This document shows positions 27,761 through 36,123 of a stretch of 64,000 nucleotides of DNA, piece after piece. The stretch comes from Prevotella sp. (GTDB lineage Bacteria; Bacteroidota; Bacteroidia; Bacteroidales; Bacteroidaceae), in the NCBI GenBank assembly GCA_017548275.1, contig JAFZAH010000038.1, positions 1-64,000 on the forward strand, read 5' to 3'. The position numbers and the translations under genes are program-made. The notes beneath the pieces are model-generated. The model ran no database searches. It saw nothing but the letters and a program-made list of their open reading frames with translations, and was not told where the DNA came from. The first letter of the stretch is position 1. Each line of letters begins with the position of its first letter.

Positions 27761-28726
27761 ATGGATAACCTGGAAATCATGCTGATACTGACGCTATTGG
27801 TCGTTATCGGTTATATCGCCCACCGCTGCCATTATATGGGAGGCGACTTCGACAAGAAATTGTCGGGGCTGATTGTTGATTTCACTTGTCCTGCCTTGAT
27901 TCTGTCATCGGTGATGGGAGACCGTTTGCCTTCCCGTGAAATGATTCTTCCCTTGTTGGGCATCGGTTTTCTGACATACATCCTGCTTACAGTCGTGGCT
28001 GTATATGTGCCCCGCCTTATCACGAAGAAACACGAGGATCGGGGCATATTAGGGTTTGCAATGATGTTCGGAAATGTCGGATTCATCGGTTATCCGATAG
28101 TAGCGTCAATTTTCGGTCAAGAGGCCGTTTTTTACGCAGCCATTCTGAATGTGCCCAACACATTGTTTGTGTTCACGGTAGGCAACATGTTATTACACAG
28201 CACGCAATCCCCTACCGCCACTCATTCAGACATGAAACCCAGTAATCAAATTCTCAGTCGATTTGATGTGAAGATACTTTATTGCCCGGCAATGATAGCC
28301 GCTTATCTGGCGATGTTGATTGTGGCGACAGGTTTCGACAACACACCAGAAGTAATCAGCCGTCCGTTAACGCTTTTGGGTAATATCACCATCCCTGGAG
28401 CCCTGCTTATCATCGGTTCGTCGATGGCCACTCTTCCTATACGTAAGATGGCAGGCAACCTAAGTGTCTATCTCACCACTGTTATCCGTCTGCTGGTCAT
28501 TCCCGTTGGCATCCATTTGCTTTTTACGGCATTAGGATTCCAACCGCTATCCGTAGCCATCAACACCGTCATCATCGCCATGCCCGTAGCCACATACGGC
28601 ACCATCTTTTGTCTGAAAGAAGGCATCGACGTGACAGTAATGACAGAAGTGACGTTCATTTCCACCATCGTGTCCATAGCGACCGTCCCTTTGGTCACTT
28701 ATTTTTTTTCTTTGAACATTGAATAA
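27761..28726 (+). CDS. AEC-family (auxin efflux carrier-like) transporter
   Basis: A 321-residue inner-membrane protein with about ten hydrophobic segments. DFTCPALILSSVMG near the start and MMFGNVGFIGYPIVASIFG in the fourth to fifth segment are typical of AEC permeases, which move small organic acids or anions. The substrate is not predictable. A 12-codon upstream frame (27730-27768) overlaps its start. The AlbA_2 gene follows three bases after its stop. Confidence 0.88.
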   Translation: MDNLEIMLILTLLVVIGYIAHRCHYMGGDFDKKLSGLIVDFTCPALILSSVMGDRLPSREMILPLLGIGFLTYILLTVVAVYVPRLITKKHEDRGILGFAMMFGNVGFIGYPIVASIFGQEAVFYAAILNVPNTLFVFTVGNMLLHSTQSPTATHSDMKPSNQILSRFDVKILYCPAMIAAYLAMLIVATGFDNTPEVISRPLTLLGNITIPGALLIIGSSMATLPIRKMAGNLSVYLTTVIRLLVIPVGIHLLFTALGFQPLSVAINTVIIAMPVATYGTIFCLKEGIDVTVMTEVTFISTIVSIATVPLVTYFFSLNIE

Positions 28727-28729
28727 AGT

Positions 28730-29371
28730 ATGAAAGACGACGGGCGTTATATCATGAGGTTGATTAGCGAGGGCGAACATCAACAGCAGGACTTCAAATA
28801 CAAGATTACGGACGCGATGAAATTGGCGCGTTCGGTGAGTGCTTTTGCAAATACCGACGGCGGACGACTGCTGATAGGTGTGCGCGACGACGGCGTGGTT
28901 TCTGGCGTAAGGTCAGAAGAAGAGATTTACATGATGCATGCCGCAGCCTTTGAATATTGCCGACCTGCCTCTTCCATCAAATTTGATACATTTATTGTAT
29001 CGGGCAAGACGGTAGTTATTGCCACGGTACCACCTGCTGTCCACAAGCCTGTATGCGCCTTGACCGCCCCAGACACATATCGTGCTTTCATCCGTATCGG
29101 TGACGAGAACATTATCGCCTCGCCTGTACAGATGCAGATGTGGAAAGAGGAACAGTCGCATCAAGGAGCGCTGCTGCAATACACCGACGTCGAGTCAAGT
29201 TTTTTGAAACAATTTGAGCCTGATATGATGTACCGGTTGGGACAGATTGTCCGTCTTTCCGGTATGAGAAGAAGAAGTGTCATCTGCCTGTTGTCCAGAC
29301 TGATACGGTTTGGTTTAATCAAGCAGGAATATCAAGACGACGGACAATATCTATATGGTATTCGTTCATAA
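28730..29371 (+). CDS. AlbA_2 (Schlafen-like) DNA-binding-domain protein
   Basis: A 213-residue protein whose first 130 residues form an AlbA_2 domain: EGEHQQQDFKYKI, then VSAFANTDGGRLLIGVRDDG, the hallmark signature. A winged-helix-like segment follows (YRLGQIVRLSGMRRRSVICLLSRLIRFGLI). Such proteins are usually annotated as ATP-binding putative regulators. It starts three bases after the AEC gene and is co-transcribed. Target unknown. Confidence 0.82.
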   Translation: MKDDGRYIMRLISEGEHQQQDFKYKITDAMKLARSVSAFANTDGGRLLIGVRDDGVVSGVRSEEEIYMMHAAAFEYCRPASSIKFDTFIVSGKTVVIATVPPAVHKPVCALTAPDTYRAFIRIGDENIIASPVQMQMWKEEQSHQGALLQYTDVESSFLKQFEPDMMYRLGQIVRLSGMRRRSVICLLSRLIRFGLIKQEYQDDGQYLYGIRS

Positions 29372-29395
29372 AAAGCAAAAAAGTGACACTATCTG

Positions 29396-29426
29396 TTGTT
29401 TTTGTCAAAATATATTCGTATATTTG
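29396..29426 (+). promoter_or_regulatory. Promoter of GYF_2 membrane protein
   Basis: TTG (29396-29398), a 20-base spacer and TATATTTG (29419-29426) lie about 33 bases upstream of the ATG at 29459. Confidence 0.6.
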
Positions 29427-29458
29427 CAAAAATGATTATAACCTAACCTAAATTGATT

Positions 29459-30241
29459 ATGGAGTATTTTATAGCAATCAACGGTCAGCAGCAGGGTCCC
29501 TTCACGATTGATGCCCTTCGCGGCCAACACATTACGCCCGACACACTGGTTTGGGCACAAGGAATGAGCAACTGGATGCCCGCCTCACAGGTAGGCGAGT
29601 TGCAACCACTCTTTTTCAACCAATCCGCAGGTCAACCCCAGTATCAACATGCAGCAAACGTGGGCGGTGCCCCCTATCAGCAGGCAGGTCCCCAGCAACC
29701 CGCCACGGATGTGATTGCCAAGCCGATCGAGGATGTGACGAACTCACTTGACGACGGCCGCATATATCGCAAATGGATGCCGACCGTGTATCTCATTTTG
29801 GGATTTGTGGCGTGCATACTTCCCGTGCTATATATCATACAAATAGCCAGTCAAGAAAGGATCAGTGGCATGATGATTGTTGTGGCCATAGTAAACATTA
29901 TCGTTTTCCTTGCCGCAGGTGTCATCGGCCTGTTCTACTGGCTGAACCGCAGAAAATCCGTGAAAACGCTCATCGACACACCCGAAACAAGCACGTTGCA
30001 AATAGTCGGACATTTTCTCCAGTCGATTGGCGAGTGCGTCGGACTCCTTTACTACGGGAGCATGTCTGTTGCCGCCATCATCACCGGTGTTTTCGGCGGC
30101 ATTGCAGGAAAGCGACGCTTTGGCGATATCATTACCAACAGCCTGGGCGGGGCAGTAGAATATATCATCTATGGCCTCATCGTTTTAGCCCTAGGCCGCT
30201 TCTTTGGCGAAATTGCCAAGAAAATGAAAAAAGAGGATTGA
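29459..30241 (+). CDS. GYF_2-domain membrane protein
   Basis: A 260-residue protein with an N-terminal GYF_2 (DUF4339) domain, YFIAINGQQQGPFTIDAL followed by WAQGMSNWMPASQV, then a Gln/Pro/Ala-rich linker and three or four membrane segments in the second half. GYF_2 domains are thought to bind short peptide motifs. The frame can be started at 29453 but ATG at 29459 places the family signature at the N terminus. It is a single-gene unit closed by a terminator. Role unknown. Confidence 0.82.
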   Translation: MEYFIAINGQQQGPFTIDALRGQHITPDTLVWAQGMSNWMPASQVGELQPLFFNQSAGQPQYQHAANVGGAPYQQAGPQQPATDVIAKPIEDVTNSLDDGRIYRKWMPTVYLILGFVACILPVLYIIQIASQERISGMMIVVAIVNIIVFLAAGVIGLFYWLNRRKSVKTLIDTPETSTLQIVGHFLQSIGECVGLLYYGSMSVAAIITGVFGGIAGKRRFGDIITNSLGGAVEYIIYGLIVLALGRFFGEIAKKMKKED

Positions 30242-30269
30242 TTCTATAGAAGTAAAACGTATTATAAAG

Positions 30270-30307
30270 CAATACCCGTGCTTATATAGCGCGGGTATTG
30301 TCTTTTT
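30270..30307 (+). terminator. Terminator after GYF_2 gene
   Basis: CAATACCCGTGC and GCGCGGGTATTG pair into a 12-bp stem (one G-T pair) with a seven-base loop, followed by TCTTTTT. Confidence 0.85.
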
Positions 30308-30382
30308 ATGGGGATAAGGTCGGTAATGACGTTAAGGTCATTAAAGTATTAAAGTCTTTATGGGCCTTAGCGTTATTACTAT

Positions 30383-31573
30383 TCAGTCAAGAGAGAAGCG
30401 GTGGGGACGGGATGCGGGATGCGGGACAGGGTCCATGCCGGATGCACCGGATGAGGGAGAATAGGAGCCACCTGCTATGCCACTGTATTTCATATAACGC
30501 TGACGGACGAGGGCCACATAATTGTATGTCTCTGTGCCTCGCATATAACCGAATTTCACCACGGGGTCTTGATAGAAACGCGGTTCGCTTAATTTGAGGA
30601 TAAACTGCGACACATCCGACCATCTATACGGGTCGCCACCATATTTTTTAGTCAATGCCATGGCATCTCGCACATGACCATTACCACCATTGTAACAGGC
30701 CAGCATGAAGTTGAGTCGTTCGTCGGCGTTTCTTACATCGGAAAGGGTTGCGAACAATTGGCGTATATACTTGGCAGATGCGGCAACATTGGCCTCGGGA
30801 TTATAAATACTGCCACCGGACAAGCCCATAGCGGCAGCCGTGGAAGGCATAAGTTGCATCAATCCACATGCGCCCGCCCATGATTTCGCGTTGGGGTCGA
30901 AACATGACTCCTGATAAGCGAGAGCCGCCAACAACCTCCAATCAACACCTGCTACGGAAGCATAGCGTTGGAAAAGATGGTCGTAGTTGGATATGACACC
31001 CCTCGCCTCGTTGATAACGGGCTGATAGACATGACGCTGCACACTGCGATCAGAGAAGACATAATCTTCATAATCATGCACACGTTTCACGTACTTCGGT
31101 TGATACCATGCCGTGAGCGTATCGGCCAACTGACGGTTGTCGTTTTTCACAGCCCAGTGCACGCCGAGCGAATCAGAACCCGCACCGCAAGAAATCAACT
31201 GATGAGCCTTAGCAATATCGTCGGGCAAAGGAAAGACCATGACATCGGCATCGCCGCGTTTCAGGCGGTCAATCATCTCCAGTGTATCCTTACACAACTC
31301 AACTCGCAAGGTGACGCCTAAATCCTTGGCGAACAACTGACACAGGAGATATTGAGTGCCGAATCCATGTCCGTGGTAATCATAATAATTGTCAGGACTT
31401 GATATGGTGAGCATAATCATCTCGCCGTTGGTGATGATGTCGCTGAGCGAGAACTGGCCGTCATCGGTCTGTTCATCGCCCACCACCGTACCCCACGGAG
31501 TGGTTTTCTTCTCATTGTCGCCACATGACAGTAACAAGACAACAAAACAAATAAAAATGAAGAATCTATTCAC
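30383..31573 (-). CDS. MltF-like membrane-bound lytic transglycosylase
   Basis: A 396-residue lipoprotein (lipobox LLLSCGD). The first half resembles a periplasmic solute-binding protein (SBP_bac_3) domain; the second is a lysozyme-like SLT domain with the catalytic Glu in YQESCFDPNAKSWAGACGLMQLMP. This architecture is that of MltF, which cuts peptidoglycan to 1,6-anhydro products and may sense muropeptides. It has its own divergent promoter region opposite hisG. The end (residues after 375) is low-complexity. Confidence 0.88.
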   Translation of the reverse strand: MNRFFIFICFVVLLLSCGDNEKKTTPWGTVVGDEQTDDGQFSLSDIITNGEMIMLTISSPDNYYDYHGHGFGTQYLLCQLFAKDLGVTLRVELCKDTLEMIDRLKRGDADVMVFPLPDDIAKAHQLISCGAGSDSLGVHWAVKNDNRQLADTLTAWYQPKYVKRVHDYEDYVFSDRSVQRHVYQPVINEARGVISNYDHLFQRYASVAGVDWRLLAALAYQESCFDPNAKSWAGACGLMQLMPSTAAAMGLSGGSIYNPEANVAASAKYIRQLFATLSDVRNADERLNFMLACYNGGNGHVRDAMALTKKYGGDPYRWSDVSQFILKLSEPRFYQDPVVKFGYMRGTETYNYVALVRQRYMKYSGIAGGSYSPSSGASGMDPVPHPASRPHRFSLD

Positions 31574-31620
31574 TTTTTATCCACTATGGCCTCATTTTGG
31601 TTACAAAAGTACTACATTTC

Positions 31621-31651
31621 TTGTAAAATCGGCGGAAAAGGCGTAATTTTG
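31621..31651 (+). promoter_or_regulatory. Promoter of hisGDC
   Basis: TTG (31621-31623), a 20-base spacer and TAATTTTG (31644-31651) lie 27 bases upstream of hisG. No histidine-rich leader peptide is visible between promoter and hisG. Confidence 0.7.
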
Positions 31652-31678
31652 CATGATTTTTCACAGAAAGAGTATTAA

Positions 31679-32530
31679 ATGTTAAGAATTGCAGTACAAT
31701 CAAAGGGACGTCTGTATGACGACACCATGAACCTGCTCGGAGAGGCAGACATTAAGATAAGCAAAAGCAAGCGCACGCTATTGGTCCAATCAGAGAATTT
31801 CCCATTGGAGGTGCTTTATCTGCGTGACGATGACATCCCCCAAAGTGTGGCATCGGGCGTTGCTGATGTGGGCATCGTCGGCGAGAACGAATTTGTTGAG
31901 CGCGGCGAAGACGCAGAAATCCTCTTCCGTTTAGGTTTCAGCAAGTGTCGTCTGTCGATAGCCATTCCGAAAGAAATCGACTATCCCGGAGTGGAATGGC
32001 TGGAAGGTAAGAAAATTGCCACATCATATCCGAATATTTTACGCCAATATCTCAATGACCATCATGTGAACAGCGAGATACATGTCATCACGGGCAGTGT
32101 TGAGATATCGCCGGGCATCGGTTTGGCCGACGGCATTTTCGACATTGTGAGCAGCGGCAGCACGCTGGTGAGCAACAACCTGCGCGAAGTGGAAGTGGTG
32201 ATGAAAAGCGAAGCCGTGCTGATAGGTCATAAATGCATGGACGAAGAGAAACGCAAGGTGCTGGACGAGGTTCTCTTCCGCATCGAGGCTGTTCGTCAGG
32301 CCGAGGATAAAAAATATGTTCGTATGAATGTGCCAAAAGACCGCCTGCAAGACATCATCAGTGTATTGCCCGGCCTGAAGAGCCCTACGATTATCCCTTT
32401 GGCAGACGAACAGTGGTGCTCGGTACATACTGTGCTGGACCAGAAACGATTCTGGGAGATTATCGGCAAACTGAAAGAGTTTGGCGCACAAGGCATTCTC
32501 GTGACACCGATTGAGAAGATGATACTTTAG
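31679..32530 (+). CDS. hisG: ATP phosphoribosyltransferase, long form
   Basis: HisG joins ATP and PRPP in the first step of histidine synthesis. At 283 residues it is the long form with a C-terminal ACT-like regulatory domain that senses histidine, so it does not need HisZ. Signatures include RIAVQSKGRL at the N terminus and GIGLADGIFDIVSSGSTL around the PRPP site. The stop codon flows into a 7-base repeat array before hisD. Confidence 0.97.
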   Translation: MLRIAVQSKGRLYDDTMNLLGEADIKISKSKRTLLVQSENFPLEVLYLRDDDIPQSVASGVADVGIVGENEFVERGEDAEILFRLGFSKCRLSIAIPKEIDYPGVEWLEGKKIATSYPNILRQYLNDHHVNSEIHVITGSVEISPGIGLADGIFDIVSSGSTLVSNNLREVEVVMKSEAVLIGHKCMDEEKRKVLDEVLFRIEAVRQAEDKKYVRMNVPKDRLQDIISVLPGLKSPTIIPLADEQWCSVHTVLDQKRFWEIIGKLKEFGAQGILVTPIEKMIL

Positions 32531-32557
32531 GTTTGAGATTTGAGGTTTGAGGTTTAT
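32530..32557. repeat. Four-unit 7-bp repeat array between hisG and hisD
   Basis: GGTTTGA, GATTTGA, GGTTTGA, GGTTTAT run head to tail starting at the last base of the hisG stop codon. It is nearly the same array as at 9481-9515. Confidence 0.85.
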
Positions 32558-32575
32558 TTGACACATTTTTTGAAG

Positions 32576-33856
32576 ATGAATATATACCGCTATCCAAGCA
32601 TTTCAGAGTGGACTTCATTATGTGAGCGTCCGCATTTAGATGCGAGCGCCCTGCATGCTACCGTGAGCAACGTGCTTGATGACATCCGGCAGAACGGTGA
32701 CGAGGCTGTGATGCGCTATGAGGAGATGTTCGACCATGTGCGTCTGGACAATCTTACTATAAGTCCGGAAGAAATGGCCGAAGCGCTTGAGAAGGTGAGC
32801 GACGAACTGAAATCGGCGTTGACACTCGCCTATCACAATATCCGTAAGTTTCATGAGGCACAGGTGTTTCACGGCGAGAAGATAGAGACTTCGCCCGGTG
32901 TCACCTGTTGGCAAAAGAGCGTGCCCATCGAAAAGGTGGGGCTCTATATACCCGGAGGCACGGCACCACTATTCAGCACCGTATTGATGTTGGCCACACC
33001 TGCGAAAACCGCCGGTTGTCGTGAGATTGTGCTGTGCACACCTCCCAACCGCGAGGGGAAGGTGCATCCCGCCATCCTTTGCGCCGCGCATATCGCCGGT
33101 GTGAACAAGATATTCAAGGCAGGTGGTGTGCAAGCCATCGGAGCCATGGCCTACGGCACGGAGAGCGTGCCCAAGGTGTATAAGATATTCGGCCCGGGCA
33201 ACCAATATGTGATGGCCGCAAAGCAACAGGTAAGTCAGGACAGTGTGGCAATAGACATGCCCGCAGGTCCGTCGGAGGTCTGTGTCGTCGCCGATGCTAC
33301 AGCAAACCCCGCCTTTGTTGCCGCAGATTTATTGTCACAGGCAGAACACGGTATAGACTCACAAGTTATGCTCATTTGCACTGATGAGCAACTGATAACG
33401 GCTGTGACCCATGAACTAGAGCGGCAGTTGGCTGAGTTGCCTCGCAAAGACATCGCCGCACAAGCATTAGAGAACAGCAAAATTATTCTTGTAAAGGACA
33501 CTCACGAGGCCATGGCACTGAGTAATGTTTATGCGCCGGAGCATCTGATACTGAACACCGATGACTTTACCGAACTGGCAGAGTTGGTAGTCAATGCTGG
33601 AAGTGTATTCTTGGGACAGTGGGCCTGTGAGAGCGCCGGAGACTATGCCAGTGGCACGAACCACACCTTGCCCACACACGGATGGGCAACGGCCTACAGC
33701 GGAGTCAATCTTGACAGTTTCTGCCGTAAGGTCACTTTCCAGGAATTGACACAGGAGGGCATCCGTAACATCGGTGCCGCCGTGGAGCGGATGGCCACCG
33801 ACGAGGAACTGGCAGCGCATTGCAAAGCGATGAGTGTAAGGAGAGTATATGAATAA
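32576..33856 (+). CDS. hisD: Histidinol dehydrogenase
   Basis: HisD oxidises histidinol to histidine in two NAD-dependent steps with a zinc ion. GLYIPGGTAPLFSTVLMLATPAK, QAIGAMAYGTESVPKVYKIFGPGNQYV and MPAGPSEVCVVAD are family signatures; the zinc-site SQAEHG and the C-terminal SGTNHTLPT are present. From ATG 32576 it has 426 residues, the usual length; an earlier in-frame start at 32540 lies in the spacer next to the repeat array. It is followed 75 bases later by hisC. Confidence 0.96.
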   Translation: MNIYRYPSISEWTSLCERPHLDASALHATVSNVLDDIRQNGDEAVMRYEEMFDHVRLDNLTISPEEMAEALEKVSDELKSALTLAYHNIRKFHEAQVFHGEKIETSPGVTCWQKSVPIEKVGLYIPGGTAPLFSTVLMLATPAKTAGCREIVLCTPPNREGKVHPAILCAAHIAGVNKIFKAGGVQAIGAMAYGTESVPKVYKIFGPGNQYVMAAKQQVSQDSVAIDMPAGPSEVCVVADATANPAFVAADLLSQAEHGIDSQVMLICTDEQLITAVTHELERQLAELPRKDIAAQALENSKIILVKDTHEAMALSNVYAPEHLILNTDDFTELAELVVNAGSVFLGQWACESAGDYASGTNHTLPTHGWATAYSGVNLDSFCRKVTFQELTQEGIRNIGAAVERMATDEELAAHCKAMSVRRVYE

Positions 33857-33931
33857 AAAATAAAACGAATCCTCAAGCAGGTTTCTCCTTCCTTCTGAGG
33901 GGACAGCAGGAGGTTTTCCAAACCATCACAG

Positions 33932-34966
33932 ATGAAGACATTAGAAGAACTGGTAAGACCGAATATCTGGCGGCTGAAGCCTTACAGCAGTGCCCGCAAT
34001 GAGTATTCAGGTAGCGAGGCACACGTGTTTCTCGATGCCAACGAGAATCCGTACAATAAGCCATTGAACCGCTACCCTGACCCGCTTCAGAAAGAGTTGA
34101 AAAGCCTGATAGCGAAGGTGAAGGATGTGGGCGAGGAAGAAATATTCCTCGGCAATGGCAGCGATGAGCCCATCGATCTTGCTTACCGCGTCTTCACTGA
34201 ACCGGGGAAAGACAACGTGGTTGCCATCGAGCCTACATACGGCATGTATCGTGTTTGCGCAGACATCAACGACGTGGAGTATCGGGCGGTGCGTCTGAAC
34301 GAGCGTTTTGAGATGAACGCCTGGGACCTGTTGAAAGCCTGCGACGAACAGACCAAACTGATATGGCTGTGCTCGCCCAACAATCCGTCAGGCAATTGTT
34401 TGGACACAAAGGAAATAGAGACCGTGCTCAACACCTTCTGGGGTATCGTCATCATCGATGAGGCTTATGGCGACTTTACGAACAAACCTCAGTGGCGCTC
34501 ACTTTTGCGTAAATATCCCAATATGATTGTACTCAACACGATGAGTAAGGCATGGGGAAGTGCAGCCATCCGTTTAGGCATGGCATTCGCATCGAAAGAG
34601 ATTATCGGGCTTTTCAATAAAGTTAAATATCCTTACAACATCAACCAGTTGACCCAACTTCAGGCCATACAACTGATGAAAGACCCCTATCAGACACATC
34701 TGTGGGTCAGGCAGATTTTACAGGAGCGCGAGCGTTTGATGTCTGCAGTAATCGAGTTGCCTTATTGCAAAAAGGTTTATTCCACCGATGCCAATTTCTT
34801 TTTGGCAAAGATGGAGGATGCCCCAGCCACTTACAAATACCTGATGGAAAACGGAGTGATAGTGAGGAACCGTCACAATGTGACACTGTGCGAGAACTGC
34901 CTCCGCATCACCGTAGGCACACGTGGCGAGAATAATGAATTGCTTGCCGCGATGAGGAAATACTGA
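33932..34966 (+). CDS. hisC: Histidinol-phosphate aminotransferase
   Basis: HisC transfers an amino group to imidazole-acetol phosphate, a middle step of histidine synthesis. It is a fold-type I PLP enzyme; the PLP lysine is in [15 protein letters not shown], and [11 protein letters not shown] at the N terminus and SPNNPSGN are typical. Length is 344. The hisB gene that commonly follows hisC in related genomes is not here; 247 AT-rich bases without a gene follow. Confidence 0.95.
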   Translation: MKTLEELVRPNIWRLKPYSSARNEYSGSEAHVFLDANENPYNKPLNRYPDPLQKELKSLIAKVKDVGEEEIFLGNGSDEPIDLAYRVFTEPGKDNVVAIEPTYGMYRVCADINDVEYRAVRLNERFEMNAWDLLKACDEQTKLIWLCSPNNPSGNCLDTKEIETVLNTFWGIVIIDEAYGDFTNKPQWRSLLRKYPNMIVLNTMSKAWGSAAIRLGMAFASKEIIGLFNKVKYPYNINQLTQLQAIQLMKDPYQTHLWVRQILQERERLMSAVIELPYCKKVYSTDANFFLAKMEDAPATYKYLMENGVIVRNRHNVTLCENCLRITVGTRGENNELLAAMRKY

Positions 34967-35213
34967 TTTTGGAAGTTTAAGATATCAAGGAATTAAAGAG
35001 TTAAAGGACAATAGTTACCTATTGGGTAATTATATTTTACATCGTAATAGTCGTTTTATACATTTTTTCGGCGACAGATACGATTTGTATAGAAGATGTA
35101 ACATATTTAATGTTTTTTGATGACATTTTATTATCAAAATCGTATATTTCTTTATACTTTTGTACTCGAGTTATAACTAACCCATCTCATTACTAACTTA
35201 AAATTATAATTTT

Positions 35214-35912
35214 ATGAAGAAATTCTTTACTTTAATTGCAATGGCTTTAGTGGCCGTTGGTGTGAATGCACAGACGGATTTGGGTCCGACTGCAAAATTC
35301 GTTAAGCAACTTGCAGGTGTGCAGTCGGCTCCTGGTAGTTTTGTTTATGTGCGTAGTTTTGAGCAGGCTGTTGCTGATGGCAATCCCACATTGATGGATG
35401 CCTCCAAAGATGCCACTGCTGATAACTTCGCAAGTTGGGACACCCAGTTCTTTATCAACTTCGGTGAAGAGAACGCATTGGCTGCAGGTGACAAACTTCA
35501 GTTGAAGATGAGAATAAAAGGCGATGCCGCACAATCTATCGAAACTCAATGCCATAAAGCACCTGGTGCATACGTACACTGGTTTGCAGTAGGTGACATC
35601 AATGCCACAGCAGAATGGGCTGATTTTGCTTCAAGTGAATATGAAGCAATGGATGCGAAAGCAGATGGCAGTTACGATTGGGGAAAATTAGCAGCGGGCA
35701 CATACACGATTGCCTTCAACTTGGCAAAAGGCGGTGAAAACACCCTCTATTTCGACAACATAGAAGTTATCGTGACTAAGACCACCGGTATTACCAAGGT
35801 GATTAATGTTGTTCCCTCAACAGGTTTACGTTACAATCTCTCTGGCCAAGTTGTTGACGAGTCTTACAAAGGCGTTGTCATTCAGGATGGCAAAAAGATG
35901 ATTAACAAATAA
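35214..35912 (+). CDS. Secreted protein with carbohydrate-binding-like module and C-terminal tail
   Basis: A 232-residue protein with signal peptide ending GVNAQ. Residues 25-190 look like a beta jelly-roll similar to carbohydrate-binding modules (YTIAFNLAKGGENTLYFDNIEVIV). The last 35 residues (from about 195) form a separate tail, LRYNLSGQVVDESYKGVVIQ, of the type found at the end of many Prevotella secreted proteins and probably a sorting or anchoring signal. A TACTTTTG (35155-35162) may be its promoter; a long 5' leader follows. It may help bind plant or host polysaccharide; this is inference. Confidence 0.65.
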   Translation: MKKFFTLIAMALVAVGVNAQTDLGPTAKFVKQLAGVQSAPGSFVYVRSFEQAVADGNPTLMDASKDATADNFASWDTQFFINFGEENALAAGDKLQLKMRIKGDAAQSIETQCHKAPGAYVHWFAVGDINATAEWADFASSEYEAMDAKADGSYDWGKLAAGTYTIAFNLAKGGENTLYFDNIEVIVTKTTGITKVINVVPSTGLRYNLSGQVVDESYKGVVIQDGKKMINK

Positions 35913-35983
35913 GGGGGTAAGTTTTTAGGTCACTTTGCGCCATGGTTATGAGGTGAAGAATGGCCTACCCTTTGATAAAAATG

Positions 35984-36014
35984 AAGCCTGCACTCAATCG
36001 TGCAGGCTTTTTTA
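35984..36014 (+). terminator. Terminator after secreted protein gene
   Basis: AAGCCTGCA and TGCAGGCTT form a 9-bp stem around an eight-base loop, followed by six T residues. Confidence 0.85.
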
Positions 36015-36071
36015 GGAATGCCCCCTTACCCTCAAAGGAGGGGGACACATGTAGAAGAAATATTGAAGGCT

Positions 36072-36115
36072 TAAAAACTCCCCCATACTACTTTTGAGAA
36101 GATAGTACGGGGGAG
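36072..36115 (-). terminator. Terminator after C69 peptidase gene
   Basis: On the minus strand CTCCCCCGTACTA pairs with TAGTATGGGGGAG with one mismatch, followed by TTTTTAAG. It lies nine bases past the stop codon at 36124 and closes the long ileS operon. Confidence 0.8.
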
Positions 36116-36123
36116 ACTTGAAG

